Shown here piece after piece: positions 8,449-17,096 of a stretch of DNA of 64,000 nucleotides. The notes under the pieces are model-generated. The model worked only from the letters and a program-made list of their open reading frames with translations. It was not told where the DNA came from and did no database searches. Position 1 is the stretch's first letter; every line of letters begins with the position of its first letter. A program made the translations under genes and the position numbers. Origin of the DNA: Streptomyces sp. CB01201 (lineage in GTDB: Bacteria; Actinomycetota; Actinomycetes; Streptomycetales; Streptomycetaceae); assembly GCF_002803085.1 (NCBI RefSeq), contig NZ_NNBJ01000001.1:990656-1054655 (forward strand). The letters are read 5' to 3'.

Positions 8449-9000
8449 ATGGCCAATGCGTTTCAGGAACTCAAACTCAAGGGAATGTTCGCCGCGTTCG
8501 ACGCGGACGGCGACGGATTCCTGCGCGAGGAAGACTTCGCCGCGCTGGTCGACCGCTGGTGCAGACTACCGGCGGTGGGCCGGGGAACAGAGCTGCGGGC
8601 CAGAGTCGAAACGCTCTTGATGGGCTGGTGGGCAGCGCTGCTGGAGGCGGGGGACGCCAATGGCGACGGCTCCGTCGACATGGATGAACTGCTCTCCCTC
8701 GTGGACCGGCTCCCTACGATGCTCGCGGAAGTCACGGCCACCGCCGACACCCTCTTCGATGCTGTGGACGCCAATGGTGATGGCCGCATCTCCCGGGACG
8801 AACACCGCATGCTCGTCGAGACCTGGAACGGCCGGCCCGTCGACATGACGGGTGTCTTCGAGAGAATCGACCTGAAGGGTGACGGTCACCTGAGCCGCCA
8901 GGAATTCGCGCTGTTGTGGCGTCAGTTCTGGATCAGCGACCAGCCGGAGGACCCGGGCAACTGGCTCTGCGGACGAATCCCCGGCCAACGAGGCGTCTGA
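8449..9000 (+). CDS. EF-hand calcium-binding protein
   Basis: A 183-residue cytoplasmic protein with four EF-hand loops at about residues 18-29 (DADGDGFLREED), 69-80 (DANGDGSVDMDE), 107-118 (DANGDGRISRDE) and 141-152 (DLKGDGHLSRQE). The first three have full sets of calcium ligands; the fourth has Lys at the third position and may bind weakly. The fold resembles calerythrin and sarcoplasmic calcium-binding proteins, so it probably serves as a calcium buffer or sensor rather than an enzyme. The ATG at 8449 follows GAGGGAGG; upstream in-frame codons belong to a non-coding, divergent promoter region. Confidence 0.93.
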   Translation: MANAFQELKLKGMFAAFDADGDGFLREEDFAALVDRWCRLPAVGRGTELRARVETLLMGWWAALLEAGDANGDGSVDMDELLSLVDRLPTMLAEVTATADTLFDAVDANGDGRISRDEHRMLVETWNGRPVDMTGVFERIDLKGDGHLSRQEFALLWRQFWISDQPEDPGNWLCGRIPGQRGV

Positions 9001-9465
9001 CGAACGTGGTTGGGGCAGTCGGCGGCCCGCGAGATTGTTGGGTACTGGGCGCGCATGCCGGTCCTGCCGGTCCCACCCTCCCGGTGCCGACTCCGTTGCG
9101 GATGGGGAGGAGTCCGCACGGCTCCCCGGCCGTGGACCATCGCGGCCTAATCCGGCGATATGTGTGTGGACGACGATCCGGCGCGCACGTGGGTCGGCCC
9201 AAGTTGGCCTGAGGCCCGCGGGCAGAGATGTGCTCGACCGCGTTCTGGCGCGTCAACAGGCGCTGAACTAAACCGAGCGCGCTTGCGGGACGGTGGACGA
9301 AGGCGGACGGAAGGTGGCGTCGACGCGTGACGGCCGTACGGTCGCCGCGACTCCGGTCTCCGCACTTTGACGAAATTAAGTACGCACCAAAGTGGCTTCC
9401 CCGCACGGGAGTTGGTGCATACGGTCGCCCTTGTCAGTCGAGACGACAATGTCAAGGAGGACAGC
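9001..9465. other. Non-coding stretch, 465 bases
   Basis: No reading frame here has Streptomyces-like codon use. The last ~100 bases before the small secreted protein become less GC-rich (around 9365-9400, with TTGACGAAATTAAG) and probably hold its promoter. I see no RNA gene or clear terminator. Confidence 0.5.
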
Positions 9466-9690
9466 ATGAACCCCAACCTTCGTGCCGCGGCCGCCACGGC
9501 CGCGCTCATCACCGGGCTCCTCGCCGCCGGTGGTGTCGCCAACGCGGCCGAGAGAACCGACGCCCAGAACCTCTCCGCTCACATCCAGAAAGCCGTCGTC
9601 GCCGAGCAGCAACTCGGCGGGACCACGGGCGGCCCCATCCTCGGTCTCATCCTGACCGCCCCCGACGGCGCCGAGACCGCGTCCTCCTGA
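9466..9690 (+). CDS. Small secreted protein, 74 aa
   Basis: A 74-residue protein that starts MNPNLRAAAATAALITGLLA and continues AGGVANAAE, a standard Sec signal peptide ending near residue 29. The mature part is only ~45 residues, with no cysteine, and ends in a Gly-rich tail (LGGTTGGPILGLILTAPDG). The ATG at 9466 follows a perfect AAGGAGG. It is followed after 19 bases by the cysteine-rich gene at 9710, so the two are very probably one transcript. I do not recognise a family. Confidence 0.8.
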   Translation: MNPNLRAAAATAALITGLLAAGGVANAAERTDAQNLSAHIQKAVVAEQQLGGTTGGPILGLILTAPDGAETASS

Positions 9691-9709
9691 CGGCCCGGAG
9701 GTGCGCATC

Positions 9710-10177
9710 GTGGACGATCACGGCCAAGACCACATCACCTGGTGCCCGAGCGGAGACGCCCACCGTCCGGAATCCCTCGTCCTGGGCGTCAGATCGGGAG
9801 AGAACGGCCAGGTCGTCTATCTCGACGAGCCGGTGCCCGCGGCGGACGTGCTGTCGAGCATCCCCGAAGGCATCGCGCCCCACCGTGTCCTGCGGTTCGC
9901 CTCGCACTGCACGCCCGCCTGCGCGAACCGGGTGGGTGACGACTGCGGTCTGATCCAGCGCATTCAGACACTGCCGTCGGCGCACGGAACGGGAGCCGTG
10001 CCGCGGTGTCACCTCCGTCCGCGCTGCAAGTGGTGGAACCAGACAGGAGTGGACGCCTGCCACCGCTGCCCCGCCCTCGCCACCCTCAACTCCGCCGACG
10101 ACCGGCTCGCCGCGCTGGTCGCCGACCCGGCCACGACCATCGAGCAGTTGGAGAACTGGATCGCCGCGGCCGAGTGA
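9710..10177 (+). CDS. Cysteine-rich protein, possible metal or Fe-S binder
   Basis: A 155-residue protein with eight cysteines in two clusters: SHCTPACANRVGDDCGL, giving C-x3-C-x7-C, and RCHLRPRC followed by DACHRC, giving C-x5-C-x10-C-x2-C. Such spacing suggests a zinc or iron-sulphur centre. A further Cys lies near the N-terminus (WCPSGD). There is no signal peptide, so it should be cytoplasmic. The GTG at 9710 has GGAGG eight bases upstream and is chosen over the GTG at 9701, which lies inside that ribosome site. It is coupled to the small secreted protein at 9466, hinting at a joint function that I cannot name. Confidence 0.8.
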   Translation: MDDHGQDHITWCPSGDAHRPESLVLGVRSGENGQVVYLDEPVPAADVLSSIPEGIAPHRVLRFASHCTPACANRVGDDCGLIQRIQTLPSAHGTGAVPRCHLRPRCKWWNQTGVDACHRCPALATLNSADDRLAALVADPATTIEQLENWIAAAE

Positions 10178-10356
10178 GCAGGCGAGCAGGTGGGCCGCAC
10201 GGCCGAGTGGCCTGATGACCAGATCGGCCACGCAGCCGGGTTTCAGGCGACCACGGACGCGCCGACGGAAGTGCGCGCCCACCTGTCGCCGGCACGGGAG
10301 TTGGGCCGGCCACGAACACGCCGTTTGGAATCAGACACAGCGGCTAAACGGACTCC

Positions 10357-10764
10357 ATGTCGGAAACAGCGAAGAACAACGAAACCACGAAGAGCACTGC
10401 GGCCAAGACCACTGCCCGTACGGCGAGTAGTGGAGCCAAGGCCGCCGGAGCCGCTGGGACCAAGGCTTCATCAGCCGCGAACAACGCCAAGGCGGCGGCC
10501 TCCGAGGGTACGGACCACGCCACCGGCAGCGTGCTGGCACTGCGCTCCAAGGCCAAGGCCGGCGGCGAGATGCTGTCCACCATTCCGGGCAAGTCTGTGC
10601 AGGTCGCGTCGACCGCGTGGACCGTGGTCCGCAACCGCAAGCAGATAGTGGCCTGTGCGGGCGGTGGCGCCCTGGCGGCCCTGGCCGGTGCCTACGCCCT
10701 CGGACGGGTGGCGGTCCGGCACGGCCAGGGACCCATCACGCGTGCCACCGGCGGTCGCTTCTGA
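10357..10764 (+). CDS. Ala/Lys/Thr-rich protein with one membrane segment
   Basis: A 135-residue protein. Residues 1-50 are a low-complexity, basic Ala/Thr/Ser/Lys-rich region resembling histone-H1-like or linker sequences. The C-terminal third holds one hydrophobic segment (IVACAGGGALAALAGAYALG), then a short basic tail. There is no cleavable signal, so a single-pass membrane protein with a cytoplasmic basic arm is likely. The ribosome site before the ATG is weak. Right after the stop, a ~27-base stretch covering the last codons and stop is imperfectly duplicated (from ~10747 and ~10775). Function unknown. Confidence 0.75.
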   Translation: MSETAKNNETTKSTAAKTTARTASSGAKAAGAAGTKASSAANNAKAAASEGTDHATGSVLALRSKAKAGGEMLSTIPGKSVQVASTAWTVVRNRKQIVACAGGGALAALAGAYALGRVAVRHGQGPITRATGGRF

Positions 10765-10983
10765 CCGGTCCGCACCGGCGGTCACTCCTGACCGGCCAGA
10801 CCGGGCGCGTCCTCGCGTTCGACTCCTGGCGGGTACGCGCGGTGGACGCATCCGTGTCCGGCCCGCGTCCGTCAACTCCCCGACGGCAGGCCTGGGTCGG
10901 CCGCCGATCGGGAAGCGCCCGGCGCTTCGGCCCGGCTGCGCCGCGACCGCACTGATGACGGCGCACGCTCGGGCACGGCCGAC

Positions 10984-11922
10984 TCAGTCGGCTGCCCGGC
11001 CCGGCCACCGGGTGAAGCGACGCAGGCCCCTTCGGCTCCGCTTGAGGGGTGTGTCCTCCGGGGCAGCGGCCCCCTGGGCGGCGGTGAGAGCCGCCGCCGG
11101 GGGCCCCACCGGGGCCTCCACGTACTGGCTGCCCCGTTCGAGCCGGTTACGTACGGCGAGTGCCATGGTGTGGTGGGCCTGGTGCTGCACCAGGCCCTCC
11201 GCGGACAACCGGTCCCACATGTAGAGCAGTTCCTGCCCGCGGGCGGCCACCTGGCCCTCGTCCTCCAGCCGTTGCCATGCCGCGGTGGCGCGGGCCACCT
11301 CGGGCGCGGCCCGATTGAGGTCGGTACGGCACCGGATGCGCGCGACGGTCAGCGCGAGGACGGTGGAGACCGTGTAGTCGCCGCGCAGAAACGCCATGTA
11401 CGCCTCGATCGCCCGTGCCTCCAGCGAGAGGTCGTCCTCCACGCCCCTGCGCAGCGTCAGGTGCTCCCGCAGAGCGCTGGCGAGGACGAACGCGGCGTGC
11501 AGCTCTTCCCGTTGGGCGTGCTGGATGATCCGCTCGACACGGGCGAGCGGAGGGAACGCCTGCTCCTCCGCGGCGGTCCGCTCATGGCCGGGCGCCAGGT
11601 CCTCCGCGTCGGCGATGGTGTAGCTGGAACCGTCCGGGTGCACCCGGAGCCGCGCCACCTGCTGCACGGTGCGGTCGATGACGGTCGCCGCCACCGGGGC
11701 CCCCAGGGTGCGGGCGAACATGGCCACGGCGTCGAGGATCGCCTCGTTGGGCGGCCGAGTGCCGCCCATCGTGAGCAGATGGCCGTTGACCACCGTCGAG
11801 CCGTCCTCGGCCACATAGGCGTCCAGGCGGATGAGTGGTTGGGCGCTGAGCGCCGGCAGGTTCCTCTCGTCACGAGGTGCGGGCAGGTTCCCCTCGTCGC
11901 GGGGTGCGGGGAGTTGGGACAT
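10984..11922 (-). CDS. Hypothetical protein coupled to the NlpC/P60 gene
   Basis: A 312-residue protein of unknown family. The N-terminus carries a short tandem repeat (LPAPRDEGN, LPAPRDERN) before a mixed alpha/beta domain (LIRLDAYVAEDGSTVVNGHL onward). The second half is strongly helical, the end basic and probably disordered (LKRSRRGLRRFTRWPGRAAD). There is no signal peptide or clear membrane helix. The ATG at 11922 lies five bases after the stop of the cell-wall hydrolase gene, and its GGAGG ribosome site is inside that gene, so the two are translationally coupled. Confidence 0.8.
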   Translation of the reverse strand: MSQLPAPRDEGNLPAPRDERNLPALSAQPLIRLDAYVAEDGSTVVNGHLLTMGGTRPPNEAILDAVAMFARTLGAPVAATVIDRTVQQVARLRVHPDGSSYTIADAEDLAPGHERTAAEEQAFPPLARVERIIQHAQREELHAAFVLASALREHLTLRRGVEDDLSLEARAIEAYMAFLRGDYTVSTVLALTVARIRCRTDLNRAAPEVARATAAWQRLEDEGQVAARGQELLYMWDRLSAEGLVQHQAHHTMALAVRNRLERGSQYVEAPVGPPAAALTAAQGAAAPEDTPLKRSRRGLRRFTRWPGRAAD

Positions 11923-11927
11923 TCCGC

Positions 11928-13022
11928 TCAGCCTCCGGGTCGGACCACGCCGAGAATGGGCATGGATGCGGCCGGCGCGGTCGTGATCGTACGCCCGGGC
12001 CGTGGAGCGTGGACGATCTGCCCGCCTCCGATGTACATGCCCACGTGCGTGGCGTCGTTGAAGTAGATGATCAGGTCCCCGGGTTGAGCGGACGAGAGGC
12101 TGACGTGGCGAAGTCCCTGCCACTGGGCCTGCGAGGTACGGGGTATGGGATGTCCGGCATGGGCCCATGCTACGGAGGTCAGGCCCGAGCAGTCGTACGA
12201 CGAGGGGCCCACGTCCCCCCACCCGTACGGCTTGCCGATCTGGGCCATGGCGAACGCGACGGCCTGCCCTGCCGCTCCGCTCGCCGCCGGTCCGCCGCCC
12301 ATGGGCCCGCCGCCCTTGCTGTCCGACGGCCCGCCGTTCGAACCGGAGCCGGGCCATTTGGCCTTGGCCTCGTCCGTCTGCTGCTTCTCCAACTGGGCCA
12401 GTCCGGCGACCTGTTCCTTCTCCAGTCCCGCCTCGATGCGCTCCGCGTCGGCGATCTTCTTCTGGATCTTCTCCTTCGATCCGGCCTTGTCCGCGAGGGT
12501 CTTCTTCAGCTCCCGCAGGTCCTTCGCGGCGGCCTCGGTCTGCCGGTCGAGTTCCGTGCGGGCCGTCTTCTGGGACTCGTAGATGTTCACGAGGTTCTGG
12601 CTGGCCTGGCCTGCCTGAGCGGCATCGGAGAGCGCGTGCTCGGGATGGTCGCCGAGCAGCAGCTGGATGCCCGTGGAGCCGAAATAGCCGCCCCGGTACT
12701 GCGTTCGGGCCGCCGCGCCGGCGAGATCGTGCAGGACGCCGACCCGACTCTGGATGTGGGCGAGGTCACTCTGGAGGGACGTCAGCCGCTTGGACTGCTC
12801 GGTCGCCTTCTCGTTCGCGGCGTCATAGGCCTCGGTCGCGACCTCCGCCTCGCGGTAGAGGCCGTCGAGCTGGCTGCGGATCTGTTCCAGCGTCCCGCCG
12901 TCGCCCGGTTTCGGGTCGCTCGGAGCCGCGTAACTGAGCCCGGGCATCAAGGTGATCGCGCAGACAAGGGCCGTCACGGCGGCCCGGCCTCGCAGCTGTC
13001 TACCGCCGGTCGACACGTTCAT
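11928..13022 (-). CDS. Secreted NlpC/P60 peptidoglycan hydrolase
   Basis: A secreted cysteine peptidase of about 364 residues that cuts peptidoglycan stem peptides. It has a signal peptide (TALVCAITLMPGLSYAAP), a long coiled coil (about residues 45-210, with SQRLTSLQSDLAHIQSRVG-like heptads), a Gly/Ser-rich linker, and a C-terminal NlpC/P60 domain with the catalytic Cys in YDCSGLTSVAWAHAG and the histidines in DATHVGMYIGGGQIVHAP. The coiled-coil plus NlpC layout is that of RipA-like hydrolases. The ATG at 13022 gives a normal signal peptide; an ATG at 13073 and a TTG at 13085 are in frame and possible. It is followed directly by the gene at 10984-11922. Confidence 0.9.
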   Translation of the reverse strand: MNVSTGGRQLRGRAAVTALVCAITLMPGLSYAAPSDPKPGDGGTLEQIRSQLDGLYREAEVATEAYDAANEKATEQSKRLTSLQSDLAHIQSRVGVLHDLAGAAARTQYRGGYFGSTGIQLLLGDHPEHALSDAAQAGQASQNLVNIYESQKTARTELDRQTEAAAKDLRELKKTLADKAGSKEKIQKKIADAERIEAGLEKEQVAGLAQLEKQQTDEAKAKWPGSGSNGGPSDSKGGGPMGGGPAASGAAGQAVAFAMAQIGKPYGWGDVGPSSYDCSGLTSVAWAHAGHPIPRTSQAQWQGLRHVSLSSAQPGDLIIYFNDATHVGMYIGGGQIVHAPRPGRTITTAPAASMPILGVVRPGG

Positions 13023-13342
13023 CAGCGCCACTTTCGGAGGCCGGGTACGAGAGTTCGGATGACGACCTACCATCACGGTGGTCAAGTCGGGTCATACGGA
13101 GATCCGTTCGGCCCACGAACACACTACCCTCACACGAACGGCTGATCTCCGGGTCCCTATGCGTGTCAATGCGCTTCCGACCAATTCATCGGCCACAGTT
13201 GGCCGATTCTCGCCCCCACCCGGAAGTGGGGGAAGCTGTGGTCGGGCGTCGGTCGGCTCACCCGGGTCGGGTGTGCGCACGGTCGCCGCCCATGTGCCGA
13301 GTCCCTCGGTGCGTTCATCCCGTTCCCGGCACAGGAGGCGCC
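13023..13342. other. Divergent intergenic region
   Basis: About 320 bases between the NlpC/P60 gene and the HD hydrolase gene. It must hold both promoters. The longer possible N-terminus of the hydrolase would occupy up to 13085. I see no convincing paired -35/-10 or operator. Confidence 0.4.
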
Positions 13343-13858
13343 ATGCGGACCGTGGCAGAGGTCGAAGAGTTCGCGCGCCTCGCTCATGAGGGGCAGACCG
13401 ACAAGGTCGGCGTTCCCTACATCGAGCACGTCCGTGCCGTTGCCGCCGGTCTCGTGCCCTTCGGGGACCACTTGGTCATGTCGGGACTGCTGCACGATGT
13501 CATCGAGGACACCCAGTGGACGGCCGAGCAGCTGCGGGCCACCGGGATGCCGCCGCATGTGGTGTCCGTGGTGGAGGCCGTCACGAACCAGGCCGGAATG
13601 CCCTACGAGGAGAAGATTCGGCGCATCACGGCCGACCCGAAGGCCACCCTCGTCAAGATCGCCGACAACGCGCACAACAGCCACCCCGCCCGCACGGACC
13701 GGCTACCGCCGGACCAGCGGATCCGGCTCGCGACGAAGTACCGGTCCGCGCGTGATCTGTTGTGGGCGGCCGCGCTGGAACGGGACGTCGAGGCGATCGT
13801 CTCGATCGTCAACCCGAGCCTTCTGGACGAACTGGCGGAGCGGCGCACGGCCTGGTGA
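13343..13858 (+). CDS. RelA/SpoT-type HD hydrolase (small alarmone hydrolase-like)
   Basis: A 171-residue single HD domain. The order of motifs follows the (p)ppGpp hydrolase domain of SpoT and MESH1: ARLAHEGQTDKVGVPYIEHV, then GLLHDVIEDT (metal-binding His-Asp and the ED pair), and LVKIADNAHNS with the last metal-binding Asp. It lacks any synthetase, TGS or ACT domain. An AGGAGG ribosome site precedes the ATG at 13343. The known family suggests hydrolysis of the 3'-pyrophosphate of ppGpp or of NADPH, but specificity cannot be judged, and it could be a general HD phosphohydrolase. Confidence 0.88.
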   Translation: MRTVAEVEEFARLAHEGQTDKVGVPYIEHVRAVAAGLVPFGDHLVMSGLLHDVIEDTQWTAEQLRATGMPPHVVSVVEAVTNQAGMPYEEKIRRITADPKATLVKIADNAHNSHPARTDRLPPDQRIRLATKYRSARDLLWAAALERDVEAIVSIVNPSLLDELAERRTAW

Positions 13859-13947
13859 AACGGCGGCGCGCGCGGCTTCCCTTCCCCGGATGCGGCGCAT
13901 GGCCGTCTGCGGGCGGGAGTTCATCGCGTACGGACCACAGGGCCAGG

Positions 13948-14553
13948 TCAGGGGCGAAGGCCGACGCGCCGGAGCGTGAGGGCCGACAGGTCGGCGAGTA
14001 CGTCCGGATCTGCGCGGCGCCAGGCGTCGACCAGACCGCCCGGCGGGGTGGGGATGGTGGCCAGCGGCCGTTGCGGGCCGGTGAGCGCCCGCAGGGCGAG
14101 CAGGTCCGCGCCGCCGGGTGCGTCGAGGAGACGACGGGTGGTGGCGGTGCGGCGGATCCACCGCAGGCGCGGAACGAGCCACAGCACCAGGATGACGGCG
14201 GTGGGCAGGACGATCAGGGCGACGGTGGTGAGGGTCGCGATATGCCCCACGGTGTCCTGCAAGGATCGGCCCGCATCGGAGAGGCTGGTGCCCGCGTCGG
14301 CGGCGGACTGGAGCGGCTTCTTCAACGAGCCCCCAACGAAGGGCACTTTCGAGGCCGCGTCGCCGGCGTCTCCGAGATTGGACGCGAGGCTGTCACCCGC
14401 GCTCTGCGCCTTGCGCCCCGGCTCGGCCAACGTGAGGATCGCGTCGCGGACGGCGAGAGCGAACTTCACCGTGACCGCGATCAGGAGCAGGGCGATCACA
14501 TCCGCGATCAGCTGACGAATCCGGCGAGCTGGGGTCTGGGCGTAGAGGCGCAT
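13948..14553 (-). CDS. Small membrane protein, two predicted helices
   Basis: A 201-residue membrane protein. One hydrophobic helix follows a short basic N-terminus (LIADVIALLLIAVTVKFALA), then an ~80-residue Gly/Ala/Ser-rich extracytoplasmic loop, a second helix (TLTTVALIVLPTAVILVLWL) and a basic cytoplasmic tail of ~75 residues. The ATG at 14553 has AGGAG upstream. I do not recognise a family; it may be structural or an accessory of the cell envelope. Confidence 0.8.
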   Translation of the reverse strand: MRLYAQTPARRIRQLIADVIALLLIAVTVKFALAVRDAILTLAEPGRKAQSAGDSLASNLGDAGDAASKVPFVGGSLKKPLQSAADAGTSLSDAGRSLQDTVGHIATLTTVALIVLPTAVILVLWLVPRLRWIRRTATTRRLLDAPGGADLLALRALTGPQRPLATIPTPPGGLVDAWRRADPDVLADLSALTLRRVGLRP

Positions 14554-14909
14554 GGACGTGCTCCTGTTCCGACGATGGCAACGGTGAAACGGCCGACGGG
14601 CGGTGCGGTGGGTCGAACGTGAAGGAGTGGCCGCGGGGCGCGGCGGCGGACTTGACGGTACGCGGGGAGGGCGGCGTGCACGGAGGTACGCGCCCGTGGG
14701 GCACGCGCCCGTGAGGGGCGCGCCCACTGCGGAGGCCCCATGGAGGCCCCACGGCCACCGGTGGCCTCCGATGTCGGTCGAGGGCCCTCGCCAAGCGAAC
14801 GCACCACTTGCCCGCCCGGGTTGTTGCCGTTGTGCCGTTCGGCGGCCTCCGCCCGGGATGGCGCAGAGGACCCGGTCCCCAACCGTGCGGGCGCGCGGGT
14901 ACGGCCTGC
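14554..14909. other. Non-coding stretch, 356 bases
   Basis: No reading frame with normal codon use. Short GC palindromes such as GGCGCGCCC are present around 14690-14730 and could help terminate the gene transcribed in from 15497, but no clear stem-loop stands out. Confidence 0.4.
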
Positions 14910-15497
14910 TCAGGCTGTCTGCGCGCCGCTCTCTGGCGGGCGCATGGCGGGCGGACGCTCCGAGTTCTGGGTCAACTGACGCTCCATACGCAGGAATCGG
15001 TCGATGTTGGCTCGACGCATCCACCACAGGCCACCGGCGAAGCCGACCCCGATCACCATCCAGGCGATGCCCGCCACGACGCTGCCGTGGACGAGGAAGA
15101 GGACGCCAAGACCCACGAAGATCAGCAGCAGCCACGCCGCGAGGGCCCACATCAGCTTGCCGCGCATCACCTTCAGTCGACGGCGCACCAACCGGAGCAT
15201 GGCCTCGCGCAGAGCGGGGTCGTCGGGAACGGCGCCGCGACGCACTCGGCGGTCCAGAACCGGTACGTCGTCGGTCTCCAGACCGGCCGCGCGGGCATCG
15301 GCCCGCTGACGGCGACGCATGAGCGCGGTGAAGATGATCGCGTAGAACCCGGAGCCGACCAGGATGGGCACCCAGTCGTCGAGACCGCGGAAGAACAACC
15401 GCATCACGACGCCGACGGCCAACGCCAATAACCCCACGACCCACCACTTGTCGATCCACCGCCGCTGTGACCTCAAGTCCGTTGCACGGTCCGTCAT
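14910..15497 (-). CDS. Membrane protein, four predicted helices
   Basis: A 195-residue protein with four hydrophobic segments: WWVVGLLALAVGVVMRLFF, WVPILVGSGFYAIIFTALM, then after a ~55-residue basic cytoplasmic loop, MWALAAWLLLIFVGLGVLFL and VVAGIAWMVIGVGFAGGLWW. The start at 15497 (MTDRATDLRSQRR) has a G-rich ribosome site GGGAGGGGG; upstream in-frame codons lie in the divergent promoter region. Small actinobacterial membrane protein of unknown function. Confidence 0.85.
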   Translation of the reverse strand: MTDRATDLRSQRRWIDKWWVVGLLALAVGVVMRLFFRGLDDWVPILVGSGFYAIIFTALMRRRQRADARAAGLETDDVPVLDRRVRRGAVPDDPALREAMLRLVRRRLKVMRGKLMWALAAWLLLIFVGLGVLFLVHGSVVAGIAWMVIGVGFAGGLWWMRRANIDRFLRMERQLTQNSERPPAMRPPESGAQTA

Positions 15498-15668
15498 TTC
15501 GGCCCCCTCCCGACCCGCGCGGCACGTCCTCCCGCCTGCCCATGACGGCCGGGTACCCCCGAGGCCGCCATGTGACACGGGTCACGCCCGGGGGGTGCTC
15601 GCGGGGCTGTCGGCTATCCGTAGGGCGATGTCCGGCGCGGGACCGGCACCGGTGAGACACTTGGTTCC

Positions 15669-16490
15669 GTGGAGTTGAGCCAGGCATGCGTGGCAGCAGG
15701 CATCGGTGCGGTCGCCGTCAGTGAGCACACCGGACCCCCTCGGCTGCATCGGGCGCTCCCCCTCCTCTCCTGCCGTCTCGTCGTGAGCCTTGGGACCCCC
15801 ATCGAGGTCCGCTACGGGGACCAGGCCCGACGGGTGCAGGCGGTGGTCACCGGCATGATGCGGCCCGGGACCGGAACGCCGGCCCTTACGCTGCGACCCC
15901 AGCAGCCGATGGTGTACGTCGAGCTGTCACCTGCGGCCACCCAACGGCTGACCGGCGTACCCCTCGGCGAAGTGGACGCCGGCGGGCTCGACGCCAACGA
16001 CCTCCTGCCGTGGCTCGGCCGGGTGAGTGAGGAGCTTGCCGACCTGCCGGCCGGCGAGCGCGTCACGCTCATGCGGCGCCGGCTCCTGGACCACCTGGCA
16101 CGGGCCGGCCGGCCCGATGTGTCCCCGTACGCGGTCGAGGCGCTGAGGGTCATCCGCGTCGGAGACGGCCGGATACCGGTGGAGGACGTGGCCCGGCAGG
16201 TTCACCTCAGTCCGCGCCGGCTGCGGCAGGTGATGGGGAGCGCGGTGGGAATCGGTCCGAAGTTCGCCTCTCGCGTGGCCCGGCTCGCCGCCACCCTGCG
16301 CCGTGCGGGGGAGGGCGCCGGTTCCTGGGCGGACATCGCCGCGGAATGCGCTTACCACGACCAGAGCCACCTGGTGCGTGACTTCCAGGATCTGATGCGG
16401 ACCACACCGAGCGCCTGGCTCGCCGAGGAAGGCCGAAATCTACAAGGCGAAAGCCGTACTCTCCCGCGACGATCTAGTCATGACCAGTGA
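15669..16490 (+). CDS. AraC family transcriptional regulator
   Basis: A 273-residue regulator. The N-terminal ~150 residues form a sensor region, and the last ~100 carry the double helix-turn-helix: RIPVEDVARQVHLSPRRLRQ and SWADIAAECAYHDQSHLVRD, ending in the typical FQDLMRTTPSAWL. The organisation matches Streptomyces regulators with a DUF6597-like N-terminal domain. The start codon is GTG. The last 11 bases overlap the next gene (VOC protein), so the two are translationally coupled and probably act together; that pair is common in this genus. Confidence 0.9.
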   Translation: MELSQACVAAGIGAVAVSEHTGPPRLHRALPLLSCRLVVSLGTPIEVRYGDQARRVQAVVTGMMRPGTGTPALTLRPQQPMVYVELSPAATQRLTGVPLGEVDAGGLDANDLLPWLGRVSEELADLPAGERVTLMRRRLLDHLARAGRPDVSPYAVEALRVIRVGDGRIPVEDVARQVHLSPRRLRQVMGSAVGIGPKFASRVARLAATLRRAGEGAGSWADIAAECAYHDQSHLVRDFQDLMRTTPSAWLAEEGRNLQGESRTLPRRSSHDQ

Positions 16491-16869
16491 ACTCCAGCCC
16501 AAGCTGCTCGTCTCCGATGCGGACGCCGCGATCGACTTCTACACCAAGGCCCTCGGCGCCACCCTGACCGAGCGCGTGGCCGACGACCAGGGGCTCGTGA
16601 TGCACGCCGAGATCTCCCTGGGGACGGCCACTTTCGCGCTGGCGCAGAGCGTCGAGGAGTGGGGATGGTGTGACCCCCTGTCCGTGGGCGGATCTCCCGT
16701 GCTCCTCCAGATCGACCTGCCCGACCCGGCGGCCACGGCGGACCGCATGGCCCAGCTCGGCAGCGAGATCGTCATCCCGATCGAGGACCGTCCCTACGGC
16801 AAGCGGCAGGGCCGTGTGAAGGACCCGTTCGGTCACCTGTGGGTGCTCAGCGGCGACACCCCTTCCTGA
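16480..16869 (+). CDS. VOC (glyoxalase/PhnB-like) family protein
   Basis: A 129-residue vicinal-oxygen-chelate fold protein made of two beta-alpha-beta-beta-beta units: PKLLVSDADAAIDFYTKALG at the N-terminus and PVLLQIDLPDPAATADRMAQ later, with RPYGKRQGRVKDPFGHLWVL near the end, characteristic of the PhnB subgroup. It may bind a metal or a small ligand; the catalytic or resistance role is not clear. It overlaps the AraC gene by 11 bases and should be expressed with it. A terminator follows at 16900. Confidence 0.92.
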   Translation: MTSELQPKLLVSDADAAIDFYTKALGATLTERVADDQGLVMHAEISLGTATFALAQSVEEWGWCDPLSVGGSPVLLQIDLPDPAATADRMAQLGSEIVIPIEDRPYGKRQGRVKDPFGHLWVLSGDTPS

Positions 16870-16899
16870 CGCGCACCCGGCCCACCGCCGCACGGCGGG

Positions 16900-16943
16900 C
16901 GAAGCCTGGCCGCCCCGCTCCGGCCCGGAGCTGCCAGGCTTCG
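16900..16943 (+). terminator. Intrinsic terminator after the AraC-VOC pair
   Basis: The 11-base arms CGAAGCCTGGC (16900-16910) and GCCAGGCTTCG (16933-16943) are perfectly complementary, and the loop itself contains a second small inverted repeat (GCTCCGG/CCCGGAGC). No long T tract follows, as usual in Streptomyces. Confidence 0.75.
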
Positions 16944-17096
16944 TGGGGCAGTGGGTTGTGAGTGCCGTACGAGGCGGATGTCCTGGGCGCGTCATGCGCG
17001 GGGGCGGTCCAACTCCCGGCCCGGGCCGCTTGAAGGGGTATGGCATAGGGTTACGTGGCGTATCAGAGCCGATCAACGTTGTGATCCATGTGATCC

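Noticed and set aside
10745..10800. Imperfect duplication CACCGGCGGTC... TGACCGG at the 3' end of the 10357 gene as a mobile-element target duplication
   Set aside because: No element lies between the copies; it is only a short tandem duplication.
13948..15687. A long minus-strand frame (579 codons) covering two membrane-protein genes
   Set aside because: Only the last 201 codons, starting at the ATG at 14553 with a ribosome site, show a protein-like pattern; the rest is out of frame with the 195-residue membrane-protein gene.
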